The notes: generated by a model from the letters alone, not told the origin. 64,000 bases of DNA from Luscinia megarhynchos (GCA_034336665.1 CM067589.1:392765-456764), one strand, 5' to 3'; positions 1 through 10,955 are shown, counted from the stretch's first letter. Program-made: numbers and translations.

Positions 1-757
1 GCTACAGGTGATCCATGCGGGGAGTAATGAAATTCCTGGGTAAAAAATTCCCGGGTGGAAAAGAATAATACCCGGGTGGAAAAAATAGTAATACAAACGT
101 GGAAAAAAAATAATTTCTGAGTGGAAAAAAAATTATTCCCGGTGGAAAAAAAATAATACCCCGGTGAACAAAAAAATAATTTCTGGGTGGAAAAAAATAA
201 TTTCTGGGTGGAAAAAAAAATAATTTCTGGGTGGAAAAAAAAATAATTTCTGGGTGGAAAAAAAAATAATTTCTGGTGGAAAAAAGAAAAATTCCCGTGT
301 GGAATTTCCCCCTGGAGCCCGGGAAGCCGAGGGTGATGGAGCCGCTTTTGCGTCCTGTGGGATGAGCAGCAGACCCTCCCGAACCCTTCCCGACAGGAAT
401 TTCGGGGTGATCCCACAGGTGATCCACGTGGAGAGTAATGAAATTCCTGGGTAAAAAATTCCCGGGTGGGAAAAAATAATTCCCAGGTGGAAAAAAGAAT
501 AATACCCGTGTGGAAAAAAGAATAATACCAGAATGGAAACAAAATAATAACCCGGTGGAAAAAGAAATAATACCCCGGTGAACAAAAAAATAATTTCTGG
601 GTGGAAAAAAAATAATACCAGGGTGGAAAAAAGAATAATACCCGGGTGGAAAAATGAATAATTTCTGGGTGGAAAAAAAATAATTTCTGTGTGGAAAAAA
701 GAATAATTCCCGTGTGGAATTTCCCCCTGGAGCCCCGGGAAGCCGAGGGTGATGGAG
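1..757. repeat. A-rich minisatellite with about 411-bp higher-order period
   Basis: Units of about 20-24 bp follow the pattern GGTGGAAAAAAAATAATT with variable C/T-rich ends. A longer unit is superimposed: the block starting GGTGATCCA at 7 recurs at 418, and the block GTGTGGAATTTCCCCCTGG occurs near 298 and again near 711. Reading frames here on either strand are repeat by-products. Confidence 0.9.
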
Positions 758-897
758 CCGCCTGTGCTCCCTGCGGGATGAGCGGGGGTCCGGGGGCCGG
801 GGCAGCGCTGAGATCCCCAAAATAGCGGCGGGCGCGGGGGGAGGATGCGGCCCCAGCCCCCCGCGGGGCCCGGAGCTCCTGCCAGAGCGGCCAGAGC
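758..897. other. GC-rich single-copy spacer
   Basis: Short GC-rich stretch between two arrays. I see no exon, promoter motif or transposon in it. Confidence 0.5.
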
Positions 898-1880
898 CGC
901 GCCGATAATCAATCACCGCGCCGATAATCACCGAGCCGATAATCAATCACCGCGCCGATAATCAATCACCAATCACCTCACTCCGATAATCAATCACCGC
1001 GCCGATAATCAATCACCGCGCCGATAATCAATCACCGCGCCGATAATCAATCAATCAATCACCGCCCCGATAATCAATCAATCACCGCGCCGATAATCAA
1101 TCACCGCTCGATGATCAATAATCACCGGCCGATAATCAATCCGATAATCAATCACCGCGCCGATAATCAATCACCGCGCCGATAATCAATCACCGCGCCG
1201 ATAATCAATCACCGCGCCGATAATCAATCACGGGGCCGATAATCAATCACCGCGCCGATAATCAATCACCGGCGCCGATAATCAATCACCGCGCCCGATA
1301 ATCAATCAATCGCGAGCCGATAATCAATCACCGAGCCGATAATCAATCACGGGGCCGATAATCAATCACGCTCCCGTAATCACCGGCCGATAATCAATCA
1401 CCGGCGCCGATAATCAATCACGGCGCCGATAATCAATCACTACATCACCGATAATAATCACCGAGCTAATCAATCACCGAGCCGATAATCAATCACGGCG
1501 CCGATAATCAATCACCGCTCGATAATCAATCAATCACCGCTCCGATAATCAATCACCGCGCCGATAATCAATCACCGCGCCGATAATCAATCACCGCGCC
1601 GATAATCAATCACCGCGCCGATAGTCAATCAATCACGGCGCCGATAATCAATCACCGGGCCGATAATCAATCACGGCCGATAATCAATCAATCACGCTCC
1701 GATAATCAATCACGGGCCGATAATCAATCACCGCTCGATAATCAATCACGGCCGATAATCAATCACACGGGGCCGATAATCAATCACCGAGCCGATAATC
1801 AATCACCGCGCCGATAATCAATCACCGCGCCGATAATCAATCACGGCGCCGATAATCAATCACCGCTCCCGTAATCACCG
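898..1880. repeat. 19-bp CpG-containing minisatellite
   Basis: Roughly 50 copies of a 19-bp unit, GCCGATAATCAATCACCGC, with occasional duplicated AATC and lost bases. Each unit carries GATAATC and AATCAATCA (TGATTGATT on the other strand) plus one or two CpGs. No open frame of note. Confidence 0.95.
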
Positions 1881-1956
1881 CCTGATGAGCCGCAGCCGCA
1901 GCGCCGGCGCAGGGGCTGGAGCGGGCGGGAGCGGCCTCGGCTGCCCGAGAGAGCTC

Positions 1957-2690
1957 CCAGCAATTCCCGGAGAATTCCAGCAATTCCCGGAGCATTCAGA
2001 CATTCCCGGAGCATTCCAGCCCTTCCCGGAGAATTCCAGCCCTTCCCGGAGCATCCCAGCAATTCCCGGAGCATCCCAGCAATTCCCGGAGCATTCCAGC
2101 AATTCCCGGAGAATTCCAGCAATTCCCGGAGAATTCCAGCAATTCCCGGAGCATCCCAGCAATTCCCGGAGCATCCCAGCAATTCCCGGAGCATCCCAGC
2201 AATTCCCGGAGCATCCCAGCAATTCCCGGAGCATTCCAGCCATTCCCAGAGAATTCCAGCAATTCCCGGAGCATTCCAGCCCTTCCCGGAGAATTCCAGC
2301 CCTTCCCGGAGAATTCCAGCCCTTCCCGGAGCATCCCAGCAATTCCCGGAGCATCCCAGCAATTCCCCGGAGCATCCCAGCCATTCCCGGAGCATCAGCC
2401 ATTCCCGGGGCATTCAGACATTCCCAGAGAATTCCAGCATTCCCGAGAATTCCAGCTATCCCCTCGAGACATCCAGCAATTCCCGGAGAATTCCAGCAAT
2501 TCCCGGAGCATCCCAGCCCTTCCCGGAGCATCCCAGACACTCCCGGAGCATCCCAGCCCTTCCCGGAGAATTCCAGCAATTCCCGGAGCATTCAGACATT
2601 CCCGGAGAATTCCAGCAATTCCCGGAGCATTCCAGCAATTCCCGGAGCATCCCAGCAATTCCCGGAGCATCTCAGACATTCCTGGTGCAT
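1957..2690. repeat. 20-bp minisatellite, AATTCCCGGAGCATTCCAGC type
   Basis: Near-perfect head-to-tail 20-bp units varying between GCATCCCAGC, GCATTCCAGC and GAATTCCAGC. The array gives long, low-complexity open frames on both strands, which I reject as coding. Confidence 0.95.
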
Positions 2691-3588
2691 TCAAACATTC
2701 CCAGAGCATTCCAGACATTCCCGATTCTTTCTATCCCGTACCAGAACCTTCCAGACCTTCCCGGAGCATTCCAGTCATTCCCGATTCTTTCCAGCCATTC
2801 CCGGTGCCTTCCAGCCATTCCTGGTTCTTTCTATCCCCTCCCAGAACATTCCAGCCCTTCCCAGTTCCTTCCAGACATTCCCAGTTCCTTTCATCAACTC
2901 CCAGAACCTTCCAGCCCTCCCCGGAGCATCCCAGCCCTTCCCGGAGCATCTCAGACATTCCCGATTTTTTCTATCCCCTCTCAGAACCTTCCAGCCGCTC
3001 CCGGAGCATTCCAGACATTCCTGGTTCTTTCTATCCCCTCCCAGAACCTTCCAGCCCTTCTTGGAGCATTCCAGCCCGTCCCAGTTCCTTACAGCCATTC
3101 CCGGTGCATTCCATAAACCCCTGGAGCCTTCCATTCCCTCCCAGTTCCTTCCAGCCATTCCCAGTTCCTTCCAGCCATTCCGAGAACCTTCCAGCCCCTC
3201 CCGGAACTTTCCAGACATTCCCAGAACCTTCCAGCCGCTCCCGGTGCATTCCAGACATTCCTGGTTCTTTCTATCCCCTCCCAGAACATTCCAGCCCTTC
3301 CCAGTTCCTTCCAGACATTCCCAGTTCCTTTCATCAACTCCCAGAACCTTCCAGCCTTTCCCGGAGCATCCCAGCCCTTCCCAGAGCATTCAGACATTCC
3401 CAGAGCGTTCCAGTCATTCCTGGTTCTTTCTATCCCCTCCCAGAAACTTCCAGACATTCCCGGAGCCTTCCAGCCATCCCCGGAGCCTTCCCGCCATTCC
3501 CAGAGCATTCCAGTCATTCCCGATTCTTTCCAGACATCCCCGGAGCATTCCAGATATTCTCGGTTCCTTCCAGCCCCTGCTGGTCTCT
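2691..3588. repeat. Diverged continuation with about 440-bp higher-order period
   Basis: Same family as the preceding array but diverged, mixing TTCCAGACATTCCC, TTCCAGCCCTTCCC and CTTTCTATCCCCTCCC. The segment beginning CTGGTTCTTTCTATCCCC at 2821 recurs almost unchanged at 3261, so a 440-bp block was duplicated. Confidence 0.85.
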
Positions 3589-3656
3589 CCCATCCCATCC
3601 CATCCCATCCCATCCCATCCCATCCCATCCCATCCCATCCCATCCCATCCCATCCC
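3589..3656. repeat. (CATCC)n pentamer microsatellite
   Basis: About 13 uninterrupted CATCC units at the right edge of the preceding minisatellite. Confidence 0.95.
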
Positions 3657-3955
3657 AGTTCCCTCCATCCCCCCTGTCCTGCTGGGAGATGGATTTTTGG
3701 GAAAGCAGGGAGAACAACGGGATCTGTGGGGTTGGTGGGGAATGGGCTCCTTGTGGGATCGGGGAATGGTTTGGGATGGAAATCCCAAAATCCCGAATCC
3801 CATCAGGGCAGGGATCCCTCCCTCCAAATCCCATCCAGCCTGGCCTGGGACCCTTCCAGGGATCCACAGCAAATCTGGGAATTCCATCCCAGCCCCTCCC
3901 GACCCTCAAAGGGAGGGATTTACTCCCCAAATCCCCTCAGAGTCCATTTCTCCAT
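3657..3955. other. Single-copy spacer
   Basis: Non-repetitive, moderately GC-rich DNA. No splice sites supported by homology and no recognised element. Confidence 0.5.
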
Positions 3956-4376
3956 CAGTGAAAGAATTTGGGACCCCAAAGCTCATCCCAAATTCTGGAA
4001 TCCCAGAAGGATTTGGGACCCCAAAGCGCATCCCAAATTCTGGAATCCCAGAACTATTTGGGACCCCAAAGCTCATTCCAAGTTCTGGAATCCCAGAAGG
4101 ATTTGGGACCCCAAAGCTCATCCCAAATTCTGGAATCCCAGAAGGATTTGGGACCCCAAAGCTCATCCCAAATTCTGGAATCCCACGAGGATTTGGGACC
4201 TCAAAGCTCATCCCAAATTCTGGAATCCCAGAAGGATTTGGGACCCCAAATCTCATCCCAAGTTCTGGAATCCTAAAAGAATTTTGGACCCCAAAGCTCA
4301 TCCCAAATTCTGGAATCCCAGAAGGATTTGGGACCCCAAAGCTCATCCCAAATTCTGGAATCCCAAAAGTATTTGG
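3956..4376. repeat. 45-bp minisatellite, about nine copies
   Basis: The unit begins GGATTTGGGACCCCAAAGCT and is 45 bp long. Because 45 is a multiple of three and the unit lacks stops in several frames, it generates spurious open frames on both strands. Confidence 0.95.
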
Positions 4377-4449
4377 CTCGGAAGGGACCCAAAAACCCCA
4401 AATCCCTCACCCCGAACCACAGGCTTCAGCTTCCCCACCCTCCAAACCC

Positions 4450-4545
4450 TCAAATTTTATTTTTATCAGCGCAAAATCCTTATAGAAACCCACAAAACCT
4501 CCCCAAATCCTCATTTCCTGCTTCCCTCTCCCATTTTTCCCCAGT
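4450..4545. repeat. Dispersed repeat, copy 1
   Basis: A C/A/T-rich block containing TTTTATCAGCGC, AAACCCACAAAA and TCATTTCCTGCTTCCCTCTC. It reappears in diverged form at 6228-6375. I do not recognise the family. Confidence 0.6.
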
Positions 4546-6227
4546 TCCCTTTTCCTCACCCCATCCACCGCGCCCAGTTTAAACCACAACTCCCCGCCCT
4601 AGGCGAGATTTTAAAGCTTTTATCGGAGCCCAGGGCCTGAAATTCACAATAAAACCCAACAAACAGCGATGATTCAGAACCTCTCCGCTGCGAAGCGCCG
4701 GACCAGGACCTCAATTAAGCCATTTGTAAATCGTTAATTTAAGAATTGCTCTCGGATGCCTTTAAATCGCTCCCTCCTGCAGTTTCCAAACGGGAAAAGA
4801 GAGCTGGGATATAAACGGAGAGGTCGGGAAATGTCATTTTACCGCCGGTTTTGGCGCCGGGAGCAGCTCCGGGTTTTGTTTGAAATCACAGCGCTGTTTT
4901 TGGAGGAAGAGCAGAGGTCCCCAGGTGAGGTGGGACCTGCTGGGGGTCCCCGGGGGATGGAGCTGGGAGCGGCCAAAACGCCCGGAAAACCGCTGGGGCT
5001 TTTTAAAAGGCTCTAAAAATGGTTAAATCCGGAGGGAATAAATGGAATTTTTAAAGTCAGGTGAGGTTTGGCTGTCCAGCAGCACGAGAGCAGCTGCCAG
5101 GGATTTATCCCATCCTGCAGGTTGTCACCTGGAGGGGACAGCGACAGCCTGGCAGTGGCACCATCAGGAGGTTTGAGGCTTCCTGTGGCATTTTTGGGAT
5201 CTTCCTGCCCTAAAAAGAAAGAAAATCTGCGGCTGCCTCATCCCTGGAAAGTCCAAGGCCGGGCTGGGAGAGCAGAAATGTCCCTGATTATGCCGGGGGG
5301 GGGGAATTATTCGAACCCCTCCACCCCAAACCCTCCCGGGATCCTTCCAGTGACCCCAAATCTCCGCGAGCAGAGAATTTTTTCCCCCCAAATCCCAGCG
5401 CTGCCCTCTCCGAGCCTTTTCCTCTCTCCAAAACCGGAATCTCCTCCCTGCATCCAGCGCTGCCGCAGCTGCTCCTGGCGCTTCTCCCTCCCCGCGGGTG
5501 GATTTTGGGTTATTTTAAAGCAGAACCGGGCGCGTCTCCCCATCCTGAGGCCGATCCTTCGCCTCCGCGCTGGGCAAAGTGAGCAAAGAAGGGAAAAGGG
5601 GTTTGGAGCAGCGGGATTTGGGGCCGTGCCAGGGCACCGGGTGGGCGCCGGGTGCCAGCCGCGGCCCCGGAGGTGTCGCCGCAGCCCCGGGAGGCTGTGC
5701 CAGGCTCCGCTCGGCTCCGGGGAACAAATTCTCGCTTCCCGCTTCTCCAGGAGGGTTTGGGTTCCGACACCAGCTGGGGAAGCGAAACCCCGAATGCAAA
5801 GATCCATCCAGAGGGTGCCGGGGCGGCCGCGGGAACAGCTTGGGATGCGAGAGGGGCCGTGGGAGGCTGGAGGGGACAGGAAGGTGCCAAAATTGCCTCG
5901 GCTCCACCTGGCAGCGCTTGGCTGTGCCAGCGCCGAGGGCGATGCCAGGCTCGGCAGATGTGAGCAGGCTGAGCCGAGACACCTCCGGCTTCTGCTGCTC
6001 CGGCTTTGAGGAGTTTTTTGGGTTTTTATTTTTGTGTGTATGATTTAAGAACTTGGCCGGGTTTGATCGGGATCCGCAGTTCCTCCGGCTGGGGAGGGCT
6101 CGGATCGCGCGGTGCCAAAAGGTCTTTGAGGAGTTTTGTTTTCCGCCGCTTCGCTCGGTTCCTTTCGTGCAGGCGCTCGCAGCCTCCGAGCGGAAGAGAT
6201 TTTTTCTTGTCCGCTCTCCAAACAACC
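4546..6227. other. Single-copy region upstream of SRCIN1, no gene recognised
   Basis: 4620-4800 is relatively AT-rich and non-repetitive (for example CAATTAAGCCATTTGTAAATCG near 4712), the look of a conserved noncoding element, though conservation cannot be seen here. 5060-6000 is GC-rich and open in several frames, but nothing there resembles a known protein. The low-complexity translations change frame without homology support. Confidence 0.45.
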
Positions 6228-6375
6228 CAAATTTTTCTTTTTATCAGCGCGAAATTCTTACACAAAGCCACAAAAACCCTAAATCCCCCAATCCTTCATT
6301 TCCTGCTTCCCTCTCCCACAAAAACTCCCCTAAATCCCCAAATCCTCATTTCCTGCTTCCCTCTCCCACAAAAAC
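6228..6375. repeat. Dispersed repeat, copy 2, with internal duplication
   Basis: Matches the block at 4450-4545 (TTTTTATCAGCGCGAAATTC against TTTTTATCAGCGCAAAATCC). Its 3' part, TCATTTCCTGCTTCCCTCTC followed by CCACAAAAACTCCCC, is duplicated in tandem. Confidence 0.6.
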
Positions 6376-6404
6376 TCCCCAACATCCCTACATCCCCAAA
6401 TCTG

Positions 6405-6815
6405 GGAGTGGGCACATCAATCCCTACCTGGCACAAAAATCTGGGAATGGGCACAACCATCCCCACCTGCTCCACCTGGGAATGGGCACATCCATCCCCC
6501 CCGGCACAAAAATCTGGGAATAGGCAAATTCATCCTCACCTGGCACAAAATCTGGGAATGGGCACATCCATCCCCCCCTGGCACTAAAATCTGGGAGTGG
6601 GCACATCCATCCCCACCTGGCACAAAAATCTGGGAATGGGCAACATCCATCCCCACCTGGCACAAAATCTGGGAATGGGCACATCCATCCTCACCTGGCA
6701 CAAAATCTGGGAATGGGCACATCCATCCCCACCTGCTCCACCTGGGAATGGGCACATCCATCTTCACCTCCACAAAAATCTGGGAATGGGCACATCCATC
6801 GCCCCCTGGCACCAC
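6405..6815. repeat. About 38-bp minisatellite
   Basis: About eleven units of the form AATCTGGGAATGGGCACATC followed by CATCCCCACCTGGCACAA, with several shortened units. Confidence 0.93.
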
Positions 6816-7169
6816 CCCACCCTAAGCCGTGCTGGGCACGGGCTGATCCATCCACGGCCGAGTTTATTTCCAGCTCCATCCCCTCCTGGCTCCCCGCCCT
6901 GTCGCTCCGGAGCATCCCCGGCCTGGCACATCCCCGGGACGCCGCGCTCCGTTTGTCCCCGAGCTCTGGGGACACAAAGGCCCCTCTGTGCCCCGGGGCG
7001 AGGGCGCCGCATTGCGAATATTGCGCGATAGACTCGGGCACGGCGGGCACAAAGCGCCGCTGTCTGACCCGCATTCCCGGCCCGTGAGTGTCCCACTGTT
7101 CCCATTGTGCTGCTCCGGGAACCGCAGGGGGATGGGATGGGGTGGGGTGGGGAGGAGGGAGCCGGGAGA
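6816..7169. other. Single-copy GC-rich spacer
   Basis: Non-repetitive sequence. I see no recognised coding exon or element. Confidence 0.4.
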
Positions 7170-8035
7170 AGGGACGGAGCAGGGAATGGGAAAGGAATGG
7201 GAAAGGAATGGGGAAGGAATGGAGCGGGAATGGGGAAGGAATGGAAAAGGAATGGGGAAGGAATGGAAAAAGAATGGAAAAGGAATGGAGCGGGAATGGA
7301 AAAGGAATGGAAAACTAATAGAAAAGGAATGGAAAAAGAATGGAAAAGGAATGGAGCGGGAATGGAAAAGGAATGGAAAACTAATAGAAAAGGAATGGAA
7401 AAAGAATGGAAAAGGAATGGAGCGGGAATGGAAAAGGAATGGAAAAATAATGGAAAAGGAATGGAGCAGGAAATGGGACAGGGAATGGAACAAGAATGGA
7501 ACAGGGAATGGAACAGGGAATGGAACAGGGAATGGAACAGGGAATGGAGCGGGAATGGAGCAGGGAATGGAACAGGAATGGAACAAGAATGGAACAGGGA
7601 ATGGAACAGGGAATGGAGCGGGAATGGAACAGGGAATGGAACAGGGAATGGAACAGGGAATGGAGCGGGAATGGAACAGGGAATGGAACAGGAATGGAAC
7701 AAGAATGGAACAGGGAATGGAACAGGGAATGGAACAGGAATGGAACAAGAATGGAACAGGGAATGGAACAGGAATGGAACAGGGAATGGAGCAGGAATGG
7801 AACAGGGAATGGAGCGGGAATGGAACAGGGAGTGGAGCAGGAATGGAACAGGGAATGGAGCAAGAATAGAGTGGGAATGGAGCAGGAATGGAACAGGAAT
7901 GGAGCGGGAATGGAACAGGGAATGGAACAGGGAATGGAACAGGGAATGGAACAGGAAATGGAACAGGAATGGAGCGGGAATGGAACAGGAATGGAGCGGG
8001 AATGGAACAGGAATGGAGCGGGAATGCAGCTGGGA
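7170..8035 (+). repeat. Polypurine GGAATGGAACAG/GGAATGGAAAA array
   Basis: About 860 bp that is almost entirely purine on the + strand apart from one T per GGAAT and one C per AACAGG or GCGGG. The left part uses GGAATGGAAAA units, the right part GGAATGGAACAGG and GGAATGGAGCGGG. All frames stay open, giving Lys/Glu/Asn/Gly-rich pseudo-proteins. Confidence 0.95.
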
Positions 8036-8304
8036 ATAAACGGAACATCCTCCCCCCGCTGCTCGCGGTTCCCCAGGAGCTGCTGAGACCAAAATCGTGT
8101 CTGCGATCCCAGGTGTGAATGCAGATGTCTCACCTTGAGCTGCTTTTCGCGGCTTTTTCCTGGGAATTGCCTCCCGGACACGCCGCGGTGCCACCAGCGG
8201 TGAGGTGACGCCTTTGTCACCACCCTGCCAGGGGTTGTCACCGCCTCGGGACAACCCAAAGTGGGGAAAAAAACCCAATATTTGGATTTAAATCCAGTTG
8301 TTTC
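8036..8304. other. Single-copy spacer
   Basis: Includes CTCACCTTGAGCTGC near 8131 and a GC-rich stretch. No feature assigned. Confidence 0.4.
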
Positions 8305-8785
8305 CCTCCTTTTTTTTTTTTTTTTCCTTATTTTTACCTTTTTTTTTCTTCTTTCTTTTTTTTCTTATTTTTTTCTTTTTTTCTCTTTTTTTCTTTTTTC
8401 TCTCTTTTTTAATCCTTTTTTTCCTTTTTTATTTTTTTCTTTTTTTTCTTCCTTTTCCATTTTTTCTTTTTTTCTTCCTTTTTTCCCCTTTTTTCTTTTT
8501 TTCCTTTTTTTTCCTCTTTTTGTTTTTTCCTTCCTTTTCCCCTTTCTTTTTTTTTTTTTTTACCCTTTTTTCCTTTCCTGCCCCCCTTTTTCCCTGTCCC
8601 CCCCCCTTTTTTTTGCTCTATTTTTCCCCTTCTTTTATTTTTTTCTTTTTCTTTTTTCTTTTTCTTTTTTCTTTTTCTTTTTCTTTTTCTTTTTCTTTTT
8701 CTTTTTTCTTTTTCTTTTCTTTTTCTTTTTCTTTTTCTTTTCTTTTCTTTTCTTTTTCTTTTTTGTTTTTCTAGTTTTTTTTTAA
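8305..8785. repeat. 480-bp polypyrimidine tract, (TTTTTC)n-rich
   Basis: Almost pure C/T on the + strand, dominated by runs of five to ten T separated by C or CC. The last 150 bp is a fairly regular TTTTTC/TTTTC array. Frames of Phe/Leu/Ser or Lys/Glu/Arg here are compositional. Confidence 0.95.
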
Positions 8786-9372
8786 GCAATTCCCACCTCT
8801 CCTCCACGCCGATATCAATCTCACATGAATAATACTCGATATTAACAGGACATAAACATGCAGAAAATTATTCCCTCAGCCCCAAAATGAAGGATAGAAG
8901 GGGGGGAAAAAAAATGAAAAATCCCCCGTGGTGCGTGTGGGGTGCAGGAAGCAGCTCCGGGAGGGCTCAGCTGGGAGGAGAAGGGATTTTTTGGGAATGT
9001 TCCTCATGTCGTGAGTGTCGCCTGTGCCAGCTGTGACTCACGGCTGCGGCTGCTGGGGAGCCTGGAAAAGCTCCAGGCAGGAGCTCGAGGCTCTGGAATT
9101 TCTCCCTCTTGCCCTGCTCCATCCGTGCCTCAGTTTCCCCAGAATCCAAAAATAGAGAAAATCCAACCCGGCGTGAGCATCCCTGAATTCCCAGCTTTTC
9201 CCACCTGGCTCAGGGAGAAATTTTGGGGCGGCAGAAAAAGCGGGAATGTTCTGAAATCTTCTGGGAAAATGAGGGAAAGTGGGAAAGGTTGGAAGTGCCG
9301 AGGTGGTGACAGAGTGACGGCACAGCACGAGTGTCCCCGTGGATTTGGGGTGGAAGGAAAAGTGCCAGGGGG
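8786..9372. other. Single-copy region
   Basis: Mixed-composition DNA between the polypyrimidine tract and a CR1 fragment. No exon or promoter signal supported. Confidence 0.4.
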
Positions 9373-9585
9373 GGTTTAAATAGGATTTTGGGTATTAAAT
9401 TGGAAGATTAAATTGGATATTAGGGAGAATTTCTTCATGGAGATGGGCAGAGCTGTCCCGGGGGAGGTGTGGAGTGCCCACCCCTCACCTGCAAGTGGCA
9501 CGTGGGGACACTTGGGGGGTTGGTGGTGGCACGTGGGGGCTGGTGGAATTTTTGGGGGGTTTTTTCAGCCTTGTTGATCCCAAAA
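9373..9585 (+). mobile_element. CR1 LINE fragment, 3' end
   Basis: AAATTGGATATTAGGGAGAA, TTTCTTCATGGAGA and GGGGGAGGTGTGGAGTGCCC match the 3' untranslated part of avian CR1 elements. TTTTTTCAGCCTTGTTGATC near 9560 corresponds to the CR1 end that normally precedes the terminal 8-bp tail repeats. The fragment is 5'-truncated, as most CR1 copies are. Assigned from knowledge of the family, with approximate ends. Confidence 0.75.
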
Positions 9586-10315
9586 TTCCAATTGGAATTG
9601 GAGTTGGAATTGGAGTTGGAATTGGAGTTGGAATTGGAGTTGGAATTGGAGTTGGAGTTGGAATTGGAATTGGAGTGGAGTTGGAATTGGAGGTGGAAGT
9701 GGAAGTGGAGTTGGAATTGGAATTGGAATTGGAGTTGGAAGAGGAAGTGGAATTGAAATTGGAATTGGAAGTGGAATTGGAATTGGAGATGGAGTTGGAA
9801 TTGGAATTGGAATTGGAAGTGGAATTGGAGTTGGAGTTGGAGTTGGAGATGGAGTTGGAATTGGAGTTGGAATTGAAATTGGAATTGGAGTGGAGTTGGA
9901 ATTGGAATTGGAGGTGGAAGTGGAAGTGGAGTTGGAATTGGAGTGGAGTTGGAATTGGAGTTGGAAGAGGAAGTGGAATTGAAATTGGAATTGGAATTGG
10001 AATTGGAATTAGAATTGGAGTTGGAGCTGGAGTTGGAATTAGAATTGGAAGTGGAATTGGAGTTGGAAGTGGAATTGAAATTGGAATTGAAATTGGAGGT
10101 GGAATTGGAGTTGGAAGTGGAATTGAAATTGGAGTTGAAATCGGAGTTGAAATCGGAGTTGGAGTTGGAGTTGGAGTTGGAGATGGAATTGGAATTGGAA
10201 CTGGAATTGGAATTGGAGTTGGAATTGGAGTTGGAGTTGGAGTTGGAGTTGGAATTGGAACTGGAATTGGAATTGCAATTGGAGTTGGAGTTGGAGTTGG
10301 AATTGGAGTTGGAGT
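9586..10315 (+). repeat. (GGAATT/GGAGTT)n hexamer array
   Basis: About 720 bp of GGAATTGGAGTT with sporadic GGAAGT, GAAATT and GGAGAT variants. It begins directly after the CR1 3' end. Every frame is open on both strands, giving Glu-Leu, Gly-Ile/Val and Asn-Ser pseudo-proteins. Confidence 0.95.
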
Positions 10316-10402
10316 GCCTCAGGGTTGGGACTGGAGGAATCCCCTGACACTGGGGGGTCACAGCCCAGTTGGGTTTGGGGTCCCTTTGGGCTGGCATCGT
10401 GC

Positions 10403-10787
10403 TGTTTATCCAAATTATTCAAACCTACTCTAAGCTAAAAACCCAAAAATCCCACAAAAAACTTACACCCATAACCCGCTAAAACCAACCTAAACCACGA
10501 CATTTCCCAACACCAAAAAAAACCCCAACAAAAACTAAATAAATCAAATCACATCTCACAAAAAGACGTTTTCTAAATTTATCATCTCTTCAAAACAACA
10601 AAAAATTACTGTTTAATATTATTCATTTTTATACTAAAAATACTTTACCTGTGAAATAAATACATTTTTTTCCATTTTTCTCAGAAAAATATTTTCCCAA
10701 AGTCAATTTAATATAAATCTATAGCCTAAAAAAAAATTTAAAAATTTTCTCCCATATTTACCCTAAACCAAAAAAAAAAATTAAACA
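10403..10787 (+). mobile_element. Endogenous retrovirus LTR, strongly G-depleted
   Basis: The segment ends in CA two bases before a lysine-tRNA-type primer-binding site, so it is read as the 3' part of a 5' LTR on the + strand. It contains GTGAAATAAATA near 10651, a possible polyadenylation signal region. Composition is extraordinary: about 10 G in the 350 bases from 10441 to 10790, while C, A and T are common. The left end, near TGTTTATCC at 10403, is inferred. No viral coding sequence follows. LTR identity rests on the boundary and primer site, not on matching a named family. Confidence 0.55.
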
Positions 10788-10789
10788 AT

Positions 10790-10807
10790 TGGCGCCCAAG
10801 GTGGGGC
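10790..10807 (+). promoter_or_regulatory. Retroviral primer-binding site (lysine tRNA type)
   Basis: TGGCGCCCAAGGTGGGGC differs at one base from the tRNA-Lys1,2 primer-binding site of betaretroviruses, and begins two bases after the CA end of the LTR. This is the strongest reason to call the segment retroviral. Confidence 0.75.
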
Positions 10808-10955
10808 TGGAGCCCCCCGAAATGGGGGGCAGGGGGGTTTGATCAGTCAGGGAGGAGCAGGAGGAGCAGCTCAGGAGCTCAGCGCCCGCTCGTCCTTCCG
10901 GCGGGACGAGCTCCTCAAACGGGGACATTCGGGAATGGCCAGTGCCGTCCTGGTT
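10808..10955 (+). other. G-rich leader-like or flanking sequence
   Basis: G-rich sequence immediately after the primer-binding site, in sharp contrast with the G-poor LTR. It could be retroviral leader or host flank. No gag-like frame is visible. Confidence 0.35.

Noticed and set aside
1885..4485. Open frame of more than 860 codons on the + strand
   Set aside because: It is the translation of 20-bp, CATCC and 45-bp tandem repeats joined by chance. Antisense frames are equally long and no domain is present.
5068..6009. Single-exon gene upstream of SRCIN1 (an EPOP counterpart lies upstream in mammals)
   Set aside because: GC-rich frames overlap on both strands and show no motif I recognise. 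Gene position alone is not evidence.
7107..8039. Possible basic coiled-coil or Asn/Glu-rich protein
   Set aside because: Only the GGAATGGAACAG repeat read in different frames.
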